64,000 nt of DNA from contig OW387149.1 in assembly GCA_936440205.1 (NCBI GenBank), forward strand, positions 6,034,114-6,098,113, written 5' to 3'. Shown here piece by piece: positions 21,184-31,732 of this stretch (positions are counted from its first letter, which is position 1; the number at the start of each line of letters is the position of its first letter). The DNA comes from Lepidonotus clava (taxonomy: Eukaryota > Annelida > Polychaeta > Phyllodocida > Polynoidae). The position numbers were made by a program, and so were the translations under genes. The notes beneath the pieces were generated by a model. It ran no database searches. It worked only from the letters and a program-made list of their open reading frames with translations, and was not told where the DNA came from.

Positions 21184-21420
21184 AAGTATCATGCATTTTG
21201 GGGATACCATCTATATATATTACATACATGTGTCGGGCGGAGATGGTCTAGTCTCAGGGATTTTGTTTGTATTTCTTTCTCACTAGTACTAGCCGAGTAT
21301 ATTGAGTCAGATAGGAGGACATATGGTATAGTTTCCTTTACATAAATTTCTAAACCTCCTTTTTTAGTTTTCATACATGTGAAACTGTCCGAAACGGTAA
21401 CAGGTGAACTTGGCCCCATG
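21184..21420 (-). mobile_element. LINE endonuclease fragment
   Basis: The minus-strand frame contains KKGGLEIYVKETIPYVLLSD and NIYRWYPQNA, resembling the GGG.A.YVK and VYRPPQ segments of LINE APE endonucleases. About 76 codons remain, with no RT next to it. Confidence 0.5.
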
Positions 21421-21478
21421 GATAAGTCACAAATGGGGATGTAGTTGTGTTTGTGCGTCCATATATATATATATATAT

Positions 21479-21549
21479 AATCTTACACTACGAACAGACA
21501 ACAAGGATGCAGTTTGGGCTAATAATTGTATTATTATTATCAAAACACC
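21479..21549 (-). repeat. Ngaro terminal repeat B2
   Basis: 71 bp, nearly identical to 21739-21809. It abuts an (AT)n tract on its outer side. Confidence 0.9.
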
Positions 21550-21573
21550 ACAATACAACATTAAAAATTTCCA

Positions 21574-21738
21574 GACAGCGTTAACGATACAATTCCAGTG
21601 AGCGATGGCGGCCTCGCGTCCGTGACGTAGGCAATGACGTAAGCGATGATGTCAGTGACCCTGTTACTAGGCTGGTTGCTAGGTTACCTCCCTCCACTCA
21701 CGATTATACAACAATAACTCGCTAGTTATTCTACCTAT
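21574..21738 (-). repeat. Ngaro terminal repeat A2
   Basis: 165 bp, matching 25701-25864 with about four differences. It contains several tgacgta-like steps. Confidence 0.9.
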
Positions 21739-21809
21739 AATCTTACGCTACAAACAGACAACAAGGATGCAGTTTGGGCTAATAATTGTATTATTATTAT
21801 CAAAACACC
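21739..21809 (-). repeat. Ngaro terminal repeat B1
   Basis: 71 bp immediately joined to A2, between the genes and the second half of the split repeats. Confidence 0.9.
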
Positions 21810-21843
21810 CAAACCGCCAAACTGCATAACATTGAGAAATTGA

Positions 21844-22767
21844 TTAAAATCTGAGAGCAAATTTCCTATCAGACTCTAAAATCTGAGCAGCCGAAGGTTC
21901 AATGTACGCGAATACGGCATTTGATTCCCACATACCATGTCTTTTAATTTGGGAGATGTCATAACCCAGCACTGACATATAAGTCGCTGCACCCCTCCTG
22001 AGACCATGTGGGGTAAACCCGTTAACCCGGCCATCCTCGATTGATAAAATTTTAAATTTTTCTCTATACCACAAACTACCCATTTCCGCCAAGCCTTTTC
22101 CCCTAGGTAACATAAATAATTTACTACCAGGTTTCAGCTTCAAAAGTTTGATCATTTCCCTCAGCCAATACACTGGACAAAGGACTGAGAATCTATTGGC
22201 CTGGATTGGTATCACCACTGGATCCTTATACCCCTGAAGGGTTTTTGATGACCTGATTGTTATCAGGACACCTGAACCATTAAACACAATATCATCAACC
22301 AACATTGCATGTCGACCACAAACATTAGAACATCTCAACAGGATTCTAAATGACAACGTTACAGCTGCCCAGAATACAATATTTTCAACGCGTAATAAAT
22401 TCAATTTATAATACATTCTCATCAAATCCTTAGGAAAAATTCTCCCACGACCCCTTGGGGCAATATTTTTCAGACCTTGTATCACTTGTTTGATAAGATG
22501 GTTGGTGTAGTCTATGCCTTTAAGTCCATTGTTTTTCAAGAATGCCGAGGGCCCGGACAGATAATTCACCACTGAGTTGAATGACAACGTGAAAGATAAA
22601 AAGGCAATGTAATATAATATCCAGTCAATGTTCACCTCCAATGGATTGTGTTCGTACATCTCGCAGAATCTTAGATATTTCCTTTCTTGACACTCTCTTG
22701 CTGATTTCGTATTAGATGAGTAGGCGTTGTCTCTAAGTTCTTGTGCTCTTGTGTGTAGGTCCTTCAA
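21844..22767 (-). CDS. Ngaro tyrosine recombinase
   Basis: 307 codons. A tyrosine recombinase of this group joins the circular DNA copy of the element into the genome in place of a DDE integrase. Visible active-site boxes are an Arg in SFRILLRCSN, the H-x-x-R box in TPHGLRRG and, near the C-terminus, KRHGMW followed by a Tyr in AVFAYIEP. Its start overlaps the stop of the RT gene by 4 bp (ATGA at 22764-22767), consistent with coupled translation of a single transcript. Confidence 0.88.
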   Translation of the reverse strand: MKDLHTRAQELRDNAYSSNTKSARECQERKYLRFCEMYEHNPLEVNIDWILYYIAFLSFTLSFNSVVNYLSGPSAFLKNNGLKGIDYTNHLIKQVIQGLKNIAPRGRGRIFPKDLMRMYYKLNLLRVENIVFWAAVTLSFRILLRCSNVCGRHAMLVDDIVFNGSGVLITIRSSKTLQGYKDPVVIPIQANRFSVLCPVYWLREMIKLLKLKPGSKLFMLPRGKGLAEMGSLWYREKFKILSIEDGRVNGFTPHGLRRGAATYMSVLGYDISQIKRHGMWESNAVFAYIEPSAAQILESDRKFALRF

Positions 22768-24065
22768 CTTTGGCTCTGCAATTCAAGCACGTGTGAACAA
22801 CACATGTTATTTTCCTTCATTACATTAATAGCTTCTATACATTTCATTGAACTATTTAAACGAGATAATGCATCTGCCAAGTGGTTATCCAGTGTATTAA
22901 TATATGATGAAGATATATCTATGTTATATACATAATAAAGCCAAAAAATTTCTCTTAACCAAGACATACATCGCTTATTACTACTTCTACCGGTGTTTAG
23001 CATGAACATTACTTGGCTGTTATCCGTTACAATTTCTATTGTTGAATCCTTGTGCTGATGACCCCACCGCTGGAGTCCTACCAATACAGGCCACAGCTCG
23101 TACAAATTAATATTAGGATTAATTATTTCGAAGGTAGGACCATTTACCTTATGATCGTGAACATTAAAATCACAAGTATCCACAGTTTGCCAAGTTCCCC
23201 ATAGCCAATCGTGGGCACACCATGCACCAAAACCGTACATAGAGGCATCTGAAGTGATCGATACTGATTTCCCACGTGGGATTATTTTAGCTGTGCCATT
23301 GAATGTCTTACAAAAATTGCACCACCAGTTAAAATCTTCTAATACATTCTCATTTAATTTAACTTTGCCATATCTGGGAGTCTCAGCACATATTAAATCG
23401 TAGACCCGCCTACTAAATGTCCTCCCACCTTTAACAACTGTAGAACAATGGACCATAAGACCTGCAATTTTTTCAAGGTCTTTTTTAGTAGCATACATCT
23501 TCGTCTTTAATAGTGCCAGGTCTGATAACAATTTTTCAATTTTACACATTGGTAAAGACAAGTTCATTTTAACTGAATTCACAAGGATTCCTAAGAATTT
23601 AACTTGTTGCACTGGGGCCTCAATTTTAGGCCAATAGATGCTAAATCCTAAGTAGCGCAAAATAGAGATTAATCTTAACTGTTGGTCTCTGCATTCGTCA
23701 TAACTACTGGCGGAGATAGCAAAATCGTCTAAATAATTGACAATATTATTAATGCCTTCCGACTTACACATATCAACAATCAACTCTGACAATTGGTTAA
23801 AAATATAGGGGGCGCATTTTAGGCCAAAGCATAAGCGGTGGTCCTCATAGTAACACGAACCATTACCATCATGGAAATCCCAACTAAACCCTTGAAATTT
23901 ATAATTTGACGGGTGTATGGGGACAGATCTGAACACGCTAGCTATATCAGTGACAGACATAAAATCACCTCTTGATAAATTCTGAGCTAAGTGATCAACA
24001 GATTTATATTTAAACTTCTCACAGGTAGATGACATGAAGTTATTTACACTACTGTCTTGAGGCAT
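22764..24065 (-). CDS. Ngaro reverse transcriptase-RNase H
   Basis: 433 codons. The RT part carries the YLDDF box (about residue 112) and a preceding LCFGLKCAPYIFNQL. The RNase H part begins near SITSDASMYGFGAW and includes INLYELWPVL, EIVTDNSQ and DNHLADALSRL, so its acidic residues are present. A further frame with cysteines lies just upstream on the same strand (24097-24432), between this gene and gag. Confidence 0.9.
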   Translation of the reverse strand: MPQDSSVNNFMSSTCEKFKYKSVDHLAQNLSRGDFMSVTDIASVFRSVPIHPSNYKFQGFSWDFHDGNGSCYYEDHRLCFGLKCAPYIFNQLSELIVDMCKSEGINNIVNYLDDFAISASSYDECRDQQLRLISILRYLGFSIYWPKIEAPVQQVKFLGILVNSVKMNLSLPMCKIEKLLSDLALLKTKMYATKKDLEKIAGLMVHCSTVVKGGRTFSRRVYDLICAETPRYGKVKLNENVLEDFNWWCNFCKTFNGTAKIIPRGKSVSITSDASMYGFGAWCAHDWLWGTWQTVDTCDFNVHDHKVNGPTFEIINPNINLYELWPVLVGLQRWGHQHKDSTIEIVTDNSQVMFMLNTGRSSNKRCMSWLREIFWLYYVYNIDISSSYINTLDNHLADALSRLNSSMKCIEAINVMKENNMCCSHVLELQSQS

Positions 24066-24693
24066 ACTACAGTCTGTTATCGGGCGAATGTCGCCATTAG
24101 GTTTGCATTCGCTTTTTGAAATTCCCTACTTTTAAGTCAGAGATTAATATTCTTGACATTTTATCATGGGCGTCATTCTCTAGGATAGATTTATAATTTT
24201 TACATTCGTAGGATTCGATTTCCACGTTGTCTATTATATGAAATCCGTCGCAAACACCATTCCATATGTTATCAATCATGCCTGCAGGCAAATTGCAGCT
24301 CTCAGAAAATAAAAAGGCAGCGAAGCGACATGGTTTCAGTTGTGACGCCCACTTATCAATGTAATGGGTGCACCTACAACTACCATTTTTACATGCTTCT
24401 GTTACCCTGATAACTCTCCCCTCCCTGCTCATACGGACTCAGGTTTTCCCTTTTTCACATTCTGAATTGGCAACTTTTACATGCGAATTCTCAAACCCCC
24501 ATAAGGGTAGTGGTGATGATTTAGGAAAGGTATATACGCCTTCTACATTTACTCTAGCTAGTGGAGAAAAGATTCCACTGTCAGTTGCACAATTATCAAT
24601 AACAAACGCATTATCTGACAATATTCCATGCTCAATAGCTGTTACAACTTCTCCGTCAGGCGTACTATCCAGGGGAAATTTATCAGTCCCACC

Positions 24694-25671
24694 TCACTTG
24701 CTAGAGGTCTGGTTGTTGGCACTGGGTTGCTTTGGTCTTTTGCACCCGTAGAGACCGTGTCCTTGATCCCCGCAGGAACGGCAGGCGTGCCTGTAGTCGC
24801 AATTGTTTTTGTCACATCCATGAGGGCCGTTGAACTTGAAACACACTTTTTTGTTTTTAGGCTTTTCAGACTTCACAGGCCTACGGCTGGCGTTTGCCGC
24901 GTCATAACTCAGGTGCTTGATAACCAGTGATGAGTCAATCGTGCTGAACTTCTCTATACCACCTTCAGCCGCTGAAGTCCTGACAGCCTTGTCGTAGGCC
25001 AGCAGGTTCTCCGTTCTGTAAAACTTGGTTCCGGCCTTGTCAGATATCATGATTAGGTGGGAGATGTAACCGTCCACATCCAGGCCGGCGTTATATAGAT
25101 CCCTAAGATTTTGTAGGCTGATCGACATTAATTTTTCAAATGACCTCACAGTCTCACCTTTAGCCTGGTATCTGTGATGGGAGAACTCGGATTCCTTCAG
25201 TTTCCTTGACTTAGACTTAGGCCTGCTCTTCTTCTTCCCTTCCTTCTTGGCTGGTTTCCTAGACGCACGGCCGCGCCGTTTGGACCGCTTCGTGTGGCGC
25301 CTCTCCTCCTCCGATGAGCTCTTGAACGTGTCGTCGCTGCTTGACGATGAACTTGACTGTGGAGATTCCGATGACTGATCCGAACTGACAGACTCGTCAC
25401 TAATATCCTTTGGGTTGGGTTTGTGCTTCTTATGCCTTCTGCTCTCCTCAAGGATCTTACGATTCTCCTCCGCCAACTCTCGGTTCGCCTCCGCGACCAG
25501 CAACAGCCTATGGCTGATGCTCGCCAGTGCCTCTTTCGGATCGATGTATTTCGCCGCTTCTTCCAGGCTGATTTTGTCCTTTTCTTCCGCATGAGCACCT
25601 TCACACGCATCATCCAGGGGAGCCTTATGCGTCACGCCGCATTTCTTACACTTTTTGGCTCTTCCTGACAT
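24694..25671 (-). CDS. Ngaro Gag-like protein with zinc finger
   Basis: 325 codons. It starts with a small CKKC...H cluster, continues through a Glu/Lys-rich helix (residues about 30-85) and a Ser/Arg/Lys-rich stretch (about 90-165), and ends with a CCCH/CCHC finger region (CFKFNGPHGCDKNNCDYRHAC, then CRSCGDQGHG). This is the usual make-up of DIRS/Ngaro ORF1 proteins, which bind element RNA. Confidence 0.8.
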   Translation of the reverse strand: MSGRAKKCKKCGVTHKAPLDDACEGAHAEEKDKISLEEAAKYIDPKEALASISHRLLLVAEANRELAEENRKILEESRRHKKHKPNPKDISDESVSSDQSSESPQSSSSSSSDDTFKSSSEEERRHTKRSKRRGRASRKPAKKEGKKKSRPKSKSRKLKESEFSHHRYQAKGETVRSFEKLMSISLQNLRDLYNAGLDVDGYISHLIMISDKAGTKFYRTENLLAYDKAVRTSAAEGGIEKFSTIDSSLVIKHLSYDAANASRRPVKSEKPKNKKVCFKFNGPHGCDKNNCDYRHACRSCGDQGHGLYGCKRPKQPSANNQTSSK

Positions 25672-25700
25672 CTTTGACCCGAATTATTCCCAGATTTTCG

Positions 25701-25864
25701 GACAGCGTTAACGATACAATTCCAGTGAGCGATGGCGGCCTCGCGTCCGTGATGTAGGCGATGACGTAAGCGATGACGTCAGTGACCCTGTTACTAGGCT
25801 GGTTGCTAGGTTACCTCCCTCCACTCACGATTATACAACAATAACTTGCTAGTTATTCTACCTA
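25701..25864 (-). repeat. Ngaro terminal repeat A1
   Basis: 164 bp upstream of the gag gene on the minus strand, partner of 21574-21738. It ends at a TATATA tract. Confidence 0.9.
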
Positions 25865-25871
25865 TATATAA

Positions 25872-25911
<40 letters not shown>
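25865..25911. repeat. AT-rich then (GT)n microsatellite
   Basis: tatataaatatatatat followed by about 13 GT units. Together with the AT tract at 21462-21478 it is probably the split target of the Ngaro insertion. Confidence 0.85.
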
Positions 25912-26158
25912 AGGCCCATATACAGGTTCTGCCATGTGTGTGTGTACGACATTATCCAGTACATCTTTGACATCTCAAGATCTAAGACCTGACTGGATAG
26001 TGTTAGGAAAATACTAAGACTCTAGTCTTAAAGGGAGCCAAAACCAATAAATTCAACAAAATTTTCCAGACTCAAGTAATCATGGAAATCCATTCCTTGA
26101 GCCTATTTCTGGCCCATATTAAAATCCAAACCATGGAATATGATAAAAATAATAACAT

Positions 26159-27165
26159 TGAGCTAGACTGATGTTATTTATCTTTAGTTAATTCCAAGGA
26201 TGTTTCATTGTTGATGTTCATATTCATTAACATCCCATACAAGGACGTAGAATCATTGTTAGACTGCGTGATGTTTTATTGCTTATCATTTACATTTTAC
26301 TTATCCGAAGATATCAATAAATGTTCGTTATTTGAAGTAAAGGGGAGTTCTTCATTATTAATCATAGAATTAGCTAGCATAGTCCAGGCAGATCTTCATC
26401 CTGGATAATAGTTCGTTCTTTAGTGGTAGAGATTCTAAGTAAAGGGGCTCAGACCTATACAAAGAACAATTTTATTATATCCATGTAGACATTCAGAAGA
26501 TACAAGTATATAGTTCTTCCATCCATACAATACATGCCATCCATCTCACAATGCTAACAACATCAGTAACGTTCCAACCAGGTATAGCTATGGTTAAGCT
26601 TCCCCATTCGTAAGGTATATACACTCCGCAACTGTTGAGAGAATCACCTCCCGTCTACCTGTGTCGGAGACCATCAGTAGGATCTCCGTCACGTCCAATA
26701 CTCCATCCATAAGGCTAAGCCTAAGCTGTCCCAATCCTTACTATCACCTAATCGTAGTGGTTACTACCATCTCGGCACTACCCGTCTTGATCCGTATGTT
26801 AGACTATTGCTCCCATGTGTTCTGATCGAACTCTATCTTGGTCTGCTCGTCTATCTCAAGTCTCATACCGCTTATATAGCGACATATACTCTAACACCTA
26901 TAACAGTGCTCCCTCTATCTTTCATACTTCCCATTCTTACTTACATCGACTAATTCTATTTCTAACTATGTACAAGCTATCGTAGATGACAAGGCCCGTT
27001 ACCCACAGTGTTCTTTAACTGGGTATTTAACTCATAACGCTCCCCAACAGGTTTTCCATTGCACAAGTGTCCCTTTTCGTACCTGTGTGTACCTGCAGAA
27101 GGGTGAACCAACTCAGTTACATCCTTTTACGCCTGAAGGCGTCATCATTCACGACACCTCCCATA
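26159..27165 (-). repeat. LTR copy of the env-bearing gypsy-like family (solo, fossil)
   Basis: It starts tgagctagac, the inverted end of the LTR at 34174-35364, and follows that LTR backwards through the agactgcgtgatg, aaaggggctcaga, aaagaac, ggtatagctatgg and agcgacata blocks. At its far end it runs into the 17-bp minisatellite, so the outer boundary is unclear. No internal genes adjoin it. It is visibly more diverged than the other two copies. Confidence 0.75.
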
Positions 27166-27716
27166 CAGTCGGCCGACTTCACTGTGGGGTCGACTTCACT
27201 GTGAGGCCGACTTCACCATGGGGTCGACTTCACTGTGAGGCCGACTTCACTGTGAGGCCGACTTCACTCTGGGGCCGACTTCACTCTGGGGTTGACTTCA
27301 CTGTGGGGTTGACTTCACTGTGGGGCCGACTTCACCATGGGGCTGACTTTACCATGGGGCCGACTTTACCATGGGGCCGACTTCACCGTGGGGCCGACTT
27401 CACCATGGGGCCAACCTCACTGTGAGGCGGACTTCACTGTGGGGCGGACTTCACTGTGGGGCGGACTTCACTGTGGGGCGGACTTCACTGTGGGGCGGAC
27501 TTCACTGTGGGGCCGACTTCAACATGGGGTCGACTTCACTGTGGGGCCGACTTCACTGTGGGGCCGACTTCACTGTGGGGTTGACTTCACTGTGGGGTTG
27601 ACTTCACTGTGGGGCCGACTTCACCATGGGGCTGACTTTACCATGGGGCCGACTTCACCGTGGGGCCGACTTCACCATGGGGCCAACCTCACTGTGGGGC
27701 CGACTTCACTTAACAG
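27165..27716. repeat. Minisatellite, 17-bp unit, about 32 copies
   Basis: The unit is ggccgacttcactgtgg with variants gtt/gtc/gcg and caccatg for cactgtg. The array has two similar halves, because the pattern from 27290 recurs near 27590. Open frames across it are repeat artefacts. Confidence 0.95.
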
Positions 27717-27841
27717 TCCTCCCAGGTCAGATTAGCTTATTATAACAACTTAAATATTACGATCAAGAGTATCACCGGTAATGTTAATGTGTCAGTTATC
27801 TTGTCATATTCAGATAGTAGGTACTTGCAGTTTTTACGTCA

Positions 27842-28285
27842 ACGTTAGGTCGATGTTAGGTTTGGCATGTGATAGCGTCTCTCCTTAGAGATTCCTAGGA
27901 TGTGGTTATTGACATTCACGATAGTATTGGTGAATATCTCCTGCAGGTAAGGGTCATCTATACCCAGGTAGTTGTCTATTTTTACCCCCACCAGAGGGCA
28001 TATAATGATTTTGGAATTTGGCCTAAATTCATTTTTGTCTACATTGTCTATAAGGGGTATCATGTGATCTGTCATGTCCAGCTCTTTGGCAAATGGTACT
28101 GTTATTTCTTTAGTGAATTAGCTTTTTGTGGTCAAATCCCAAACTCCTCCAGCAATAAAAACTAAAATTGTGCACTATAAGACCTGTTTTGGCCTTATTT
28201 AGGATTGATATTTCATCCTGCAACTTATATCCAGGAAAGTCAATAATTATTGTGGCGTCTTTAAGGGCTGTTGCCATACTGTAAG
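27842..28285 (-). pseudogene. SGNH-hydrolase fragment from a LINE
   Basis: Minus-strand pieces align in order with the SGNH domain at 53288-53926: an FPGY segment, FIAGGVWDLT (block III), and IIICPLVGVKID (matching VIFCPIVGANLS). At least one frameshift and a stop separate them. It is likely a truncated relative of the LINE at 32839-54975. Confidence 0.6.
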
Positions 28286-28746
28286 CTCATAATGTTATAT
28301 GCTTGAGTATATTGTGAATGATTTAGCTTGCTGGTTTAATGGGGAATGTACGGCACTGAGGTAGGAATAATAACCTCGTGCTTATAATTAGACTAGAATG
28401 TTTATCGTAAAGTTGGAAGTGATTGAAGAAAGTGGAAAGTCACCAGACTGCAAAATGTAACTACGCCTTTTCATAGGATTACTCGGAGCAGGTGGACTAG
28501 CGATAGGGAGGTCTGCCTCTGTGGTATGAATGGACTCTCTCGCGCGGTATGAAGGGAAGTGAAATACTCATTGTGAATTACACCAGAATCTTGTAGCACA
28601 GCAACTTACTCTGCAATAAACTTGACCTCTGCAAAGTGTTGTTTGTTGCAAACAATATTAAAAAAAATCTGGAAAAAAATTACCTTTCAGATAACATATA
28701 GTATGTTATCATACCTTACATAGTTCTTGAAAAATTAAGAAATAAC
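28286..28746. other. Intergenic, nothing recognised
   Basis: No frame or repeat recognised. Confidence 0.5.
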
Positions 28747-29952
28747 AGTCTTTTCAAATTTTGCTAATTAAGCACAAATCGTGTAATTAGTGTTCGCACA
28801 GTGGCAGATTTTTGGGTGTGGGGCTTGCCCCCCCCACTCCCCCAAAAAAAGGGGGGGGGAGAAGGAAAAAGAAAGGGGGAAGAGGGGGAAAGAAGGAAAG
28901 AGCTCCTAGTTCCGCTCCTGGCCCTTTCTTTGCCCTCCCGGCCCTTTCTTTCAATTCCCAGCCCTTTCTTTGGCCTCCCGGCCTTTTCTTTGGCCTCCCG
29001 GCCCTTTCTATGCCCTCCCGGCCCTTTCTTTCAATTCCCAGCCCTTTCTTTGGCCTCCCAGCCTTTTCTTTGGCCTCCCGGCCCTTTCTTTGCCCTCCCG
29101 GCCCTTTCTTTGCCCTTCCCGCCATTCTTCAGCTATATTTCAGTGGCTCTCATCATTATAGTGGAATTACTCTAAGGTATTTCAGTGGTTTTTCAGAGAG
29201 TTTAGTTTTCTGTAAAGTTATTTCAGCTAAGAATCAGTGTCCCTGATCTGTCACTGAAATCTGAAAGGCAGAATCAATAATGATGCCAGCTATCCCTGCC
29301 AGTGTCCCTGATCTGTCACTGAAATCTGAAAGGCAGAATCAGTAATGGTAGTCTTTTCAAATTTTGCTAATTAAGCACAAATCGTGTAATTAGTGTTCGC
29401 ACAGTGGCAGATTTTTGGGTGTGGGGCTTGCCCCCCCCACTCCCCAAAAAAAAGGGGGGGGGGGAGAAGGAAAAAGAAAGGGGGAAGAGGGGGAAAGAAG
29501 GAAAGAGCTCCTAGTTCCGCTCCCGGCCCTTTCTTTGCCCTCCCGGCCCTTTCTTTCAATTCCCAGCCCTTTCTTTGGCCTCCCGGCCTTTTCTTTGGCC
29601 TCCCGGCCCTTTCTATGCCCTCCCGGCCCTTTCTTTCAATTCCCAGCCCTTTCTTTGGCCTCCCGGCCTTTTCTTTGGCCTCCCGGCCCTTTCTTTGCCC
29701 TCCCGGCCCTTTCTTTGCCCTTCCCGCCATTCTTCAGCTATATTTCAGTGGCTCTCATCATTATAGTGGAATTACTCTAAGGTATTTCAGTGGTTTTTCA
29801 GAGAGTTTAGTTTTCTGTAAAGTTATTTCAGCTAAGAATCAGTGTCCCTGATCTGTCACTGAAATCTGAAAGGCAGAATCAATAATGATGCCAGCTATCC
29901 CTGCCAGTGTCCCTGATCTGTCACTGAAATCTGAAAGGCAGTATCAGTAATG
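28747..29952. repeat. 603-bp tandem duplication, two copies
   Basis: Copies start at 28747 and 29350, both with agtcttttcaaattttgcta, and are almost identical, so the duplication is recent. Each contains a G/C hairpin (gggcttgccccccc), an A/G-rich block, about ten units of a 20-bp motif (cggccctttctttgccctcc) and a 75-bp internal repeat around agtgtccctgatctgtcact. Confidence 0.95.
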
Positions 29953-30069
29953 ATGCCAGCTATGTTTCAGTTATGACTGAAAAATCCAGTGGTTTCAGAG
30001 TGGCCTTACAGTCATGACTGACTAGGGGAGTGGCCACTGCCTTCTGGTGTGGTTAAATTCTCCTACAGA

Positions 30070-30885
30070 CCCTGTACTTTCCCTCCCGGCCCTTTGCTTC
30101 CCTTCCCGGCCCTTTGCTTCCCCTCCCGGCCCTTTGCTTCCCCTCCCGGCCCTTTGCTTCCCCTCCCGGCCCTTTGCTTCCCCTCCCGGCCCTTTGCTTC
30201 CCCTCCCGGCCCTTTGCTTCACCTCCCGGCCCTATGCTTCCCCTTCCGGCCCTTTGCTTCCCCTCCCGGCCCTTTGCTTCCCCTCCCGGCCCTTTGCTTT
30301 CCCTCCCGGCCCTTTGCTTCCCCTCCCGGCCCTTTGCTTCCCCTCCCGGCCCTTTGCTTCCCCTCCCGGCCCTTTGCTTCCCCTTCCGGCCCTATGCTTC
30401 CCCTCCCGGCCCTTTGCTTCCCCTCCCGGCCCTTTGCTTCCCCTCCCGGCCCTTTGCTTCCCCTCCCGGCCCTTTGCTTCCCCTCCCGGCCCTTTGCTTC
30501 CCCTCCCGGCCCTTTGCTTCCCCTCCCGGCCCTTTGCTTCCCCTCCCGGCCCTTTGCTTCCCCTCCCGGCCCTTTGCTTCCCCTCCCAGCTCTTTGCTCC
30601 CCCTCCCGGCCCTTTGCTTCCCCTCCTGGCCCTTTGCTTCCCCTCCTGGTCCTGCCCTTCCCCTCCCAGCTCTTTGCTTCCCCTCCCAGCCCTTTGCTTC
30701 CCCTCCCGGCTCTTTGCTTCCCCTCCCGGCCCTTTGCTTCCCCTCCCGGCCCTTTGCTTCCCCTCCTAGCTCTTTGCTTCCCCTCCCGGCCCTTTGCTTC
30801 CCCTCCTGGCCCTTTGCTTCCCCTCCTGTCCCTGCGCTTCCCCTCCCAGCCCAGTACTTCCCATCCTGGCCCTATGCTCCTGGCC
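30070..30885. repeat. GC-rich minisatellite, 20-bp unit, about 40 copies
   Basis: The unit is cggccctttgcttcccctcc, mostly perfect. Variants (agctctttg, ctggccc) cluster after 30590. Its core cggcccttt is shared with the 20-bp motif inside the 603-bp duplication just upstream. Open frames in several phases on both strands follow from the repeat and are not genes. Confidence 0.96.
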
Positions 30886-31006
30886 ATATACCCCTCAAAT
30901 GTAGGGGGAACGTCTCCCTTACCCTGGATCCCTTACCCAGACAGATTGAAAATATTAGGGGTAAGAGAATATCATTACTTAAGGCCTCCAAGGTACCTTA
31001 GAATGC

Positions 31007-31520
31007 CTAAAGGCCAGGTCACATACAGAGACTGAACTCGACTAGACAGTCTTAAGGATTTGAGACTGGATAGTTGCACACTAACCAGTCTTAATGAAAA
31101 ACTGACCAGTGGTCACACATAGAAACTGGATGGTCTTAAGTCTTCTTGCTCCTGCCTATAAACACAATTACATACAGGCAAAAGAGGAGTGTCTATTTGC
31201 CTTTATCTGATTGGATAATGGACTCAGGACAGTTGAGTTGAGTCTTAAGCTATGTCACACATAGAGACTGGGCCTTAAAACTGTTTGAGACTGAAGACTA
31301 TTCAGTCTTAAGGCCGGTCACATATTGAGACTGGGTCTTAAGACTGCTAAAGACTCAAGACTATCCAGTTTTATATCTTGAACATCTCAAGATTAGAGAC
31401 CAGACTGATCAGTCTTGAGAAAACCTAAAACTCCAGTTTTAACCCTATGTCACATATCAAAACTATCAGAGACCCAACTCAACTCAACTGTTCAGTCTCT
31501 ATATGTGACCGGGCCTTTAG
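31007..31520. mobile_element. 514-bp MITE with about 30-bp terminal inverted repeats
   Basis: The left end ctaaaggccaggtcacatac agrees with the inverted right end (ctaaaggcccggtcacatat), and both continue agagactgaac. The interior is a set of imperfect gtcttaagac-type palindromes and repeated agactgg blocks. There is no coding frame. It interrupts a sequence whose uninterrupted relative lies at 31570-31735. The DNA-transposon superfamily is not clear. Confidence 0.75.
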
Positions 31521-31732
31521 ATTGCATGAATGAGAGGTATTTTTTTCAAAATTTTCCTGGGGGTGGCCCCCCATACCCCCCAATAGGGACCTCTCCCTAA
31601 CCCTGAATTCCATACCCAGATAAATTCCAAATATTAGGGGAGGAAATTATTATTACTTAAGTTCACCAAAGTACCTTAGAATGTCTACAAGTGCATGAAA
31701 ATGAGGTCACATTTTCAAAATTTTCCTGGGGG

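Larger units (their letters stand above)
21479..25864 (-). mobile_element. Ngaro-type (DIRS-group) tyrosine-recombinase retroelement, largely whole
   Basis: Minus-strand order is gag-like protein, RT-RNase H, tyrosine recombinase. The ends form split direct repeats. A 165-bp repeat occurs at 25701-25864 and 21574-21738. A 71-bp repeat occurs at 21739-21809 and 21479-21549. Read on the minus strand this is A1 - genes - B1 A2 - B2, the Ngaro layout. The two A copies differ at about four sites by eye, so insertion is fairly recent. It sits inside an AT-rich microsatellite. It looks mostly whole, with perhaps one or two breaks. Confidence 0.9.

Noticed and set aside
30047-31035. Pro-rich frames of 220-330 codons on both strands
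   Set aside because: The 20-bp GC-rich minisatellite gives open frames in several phases at once; no gene signal is present outside the array.
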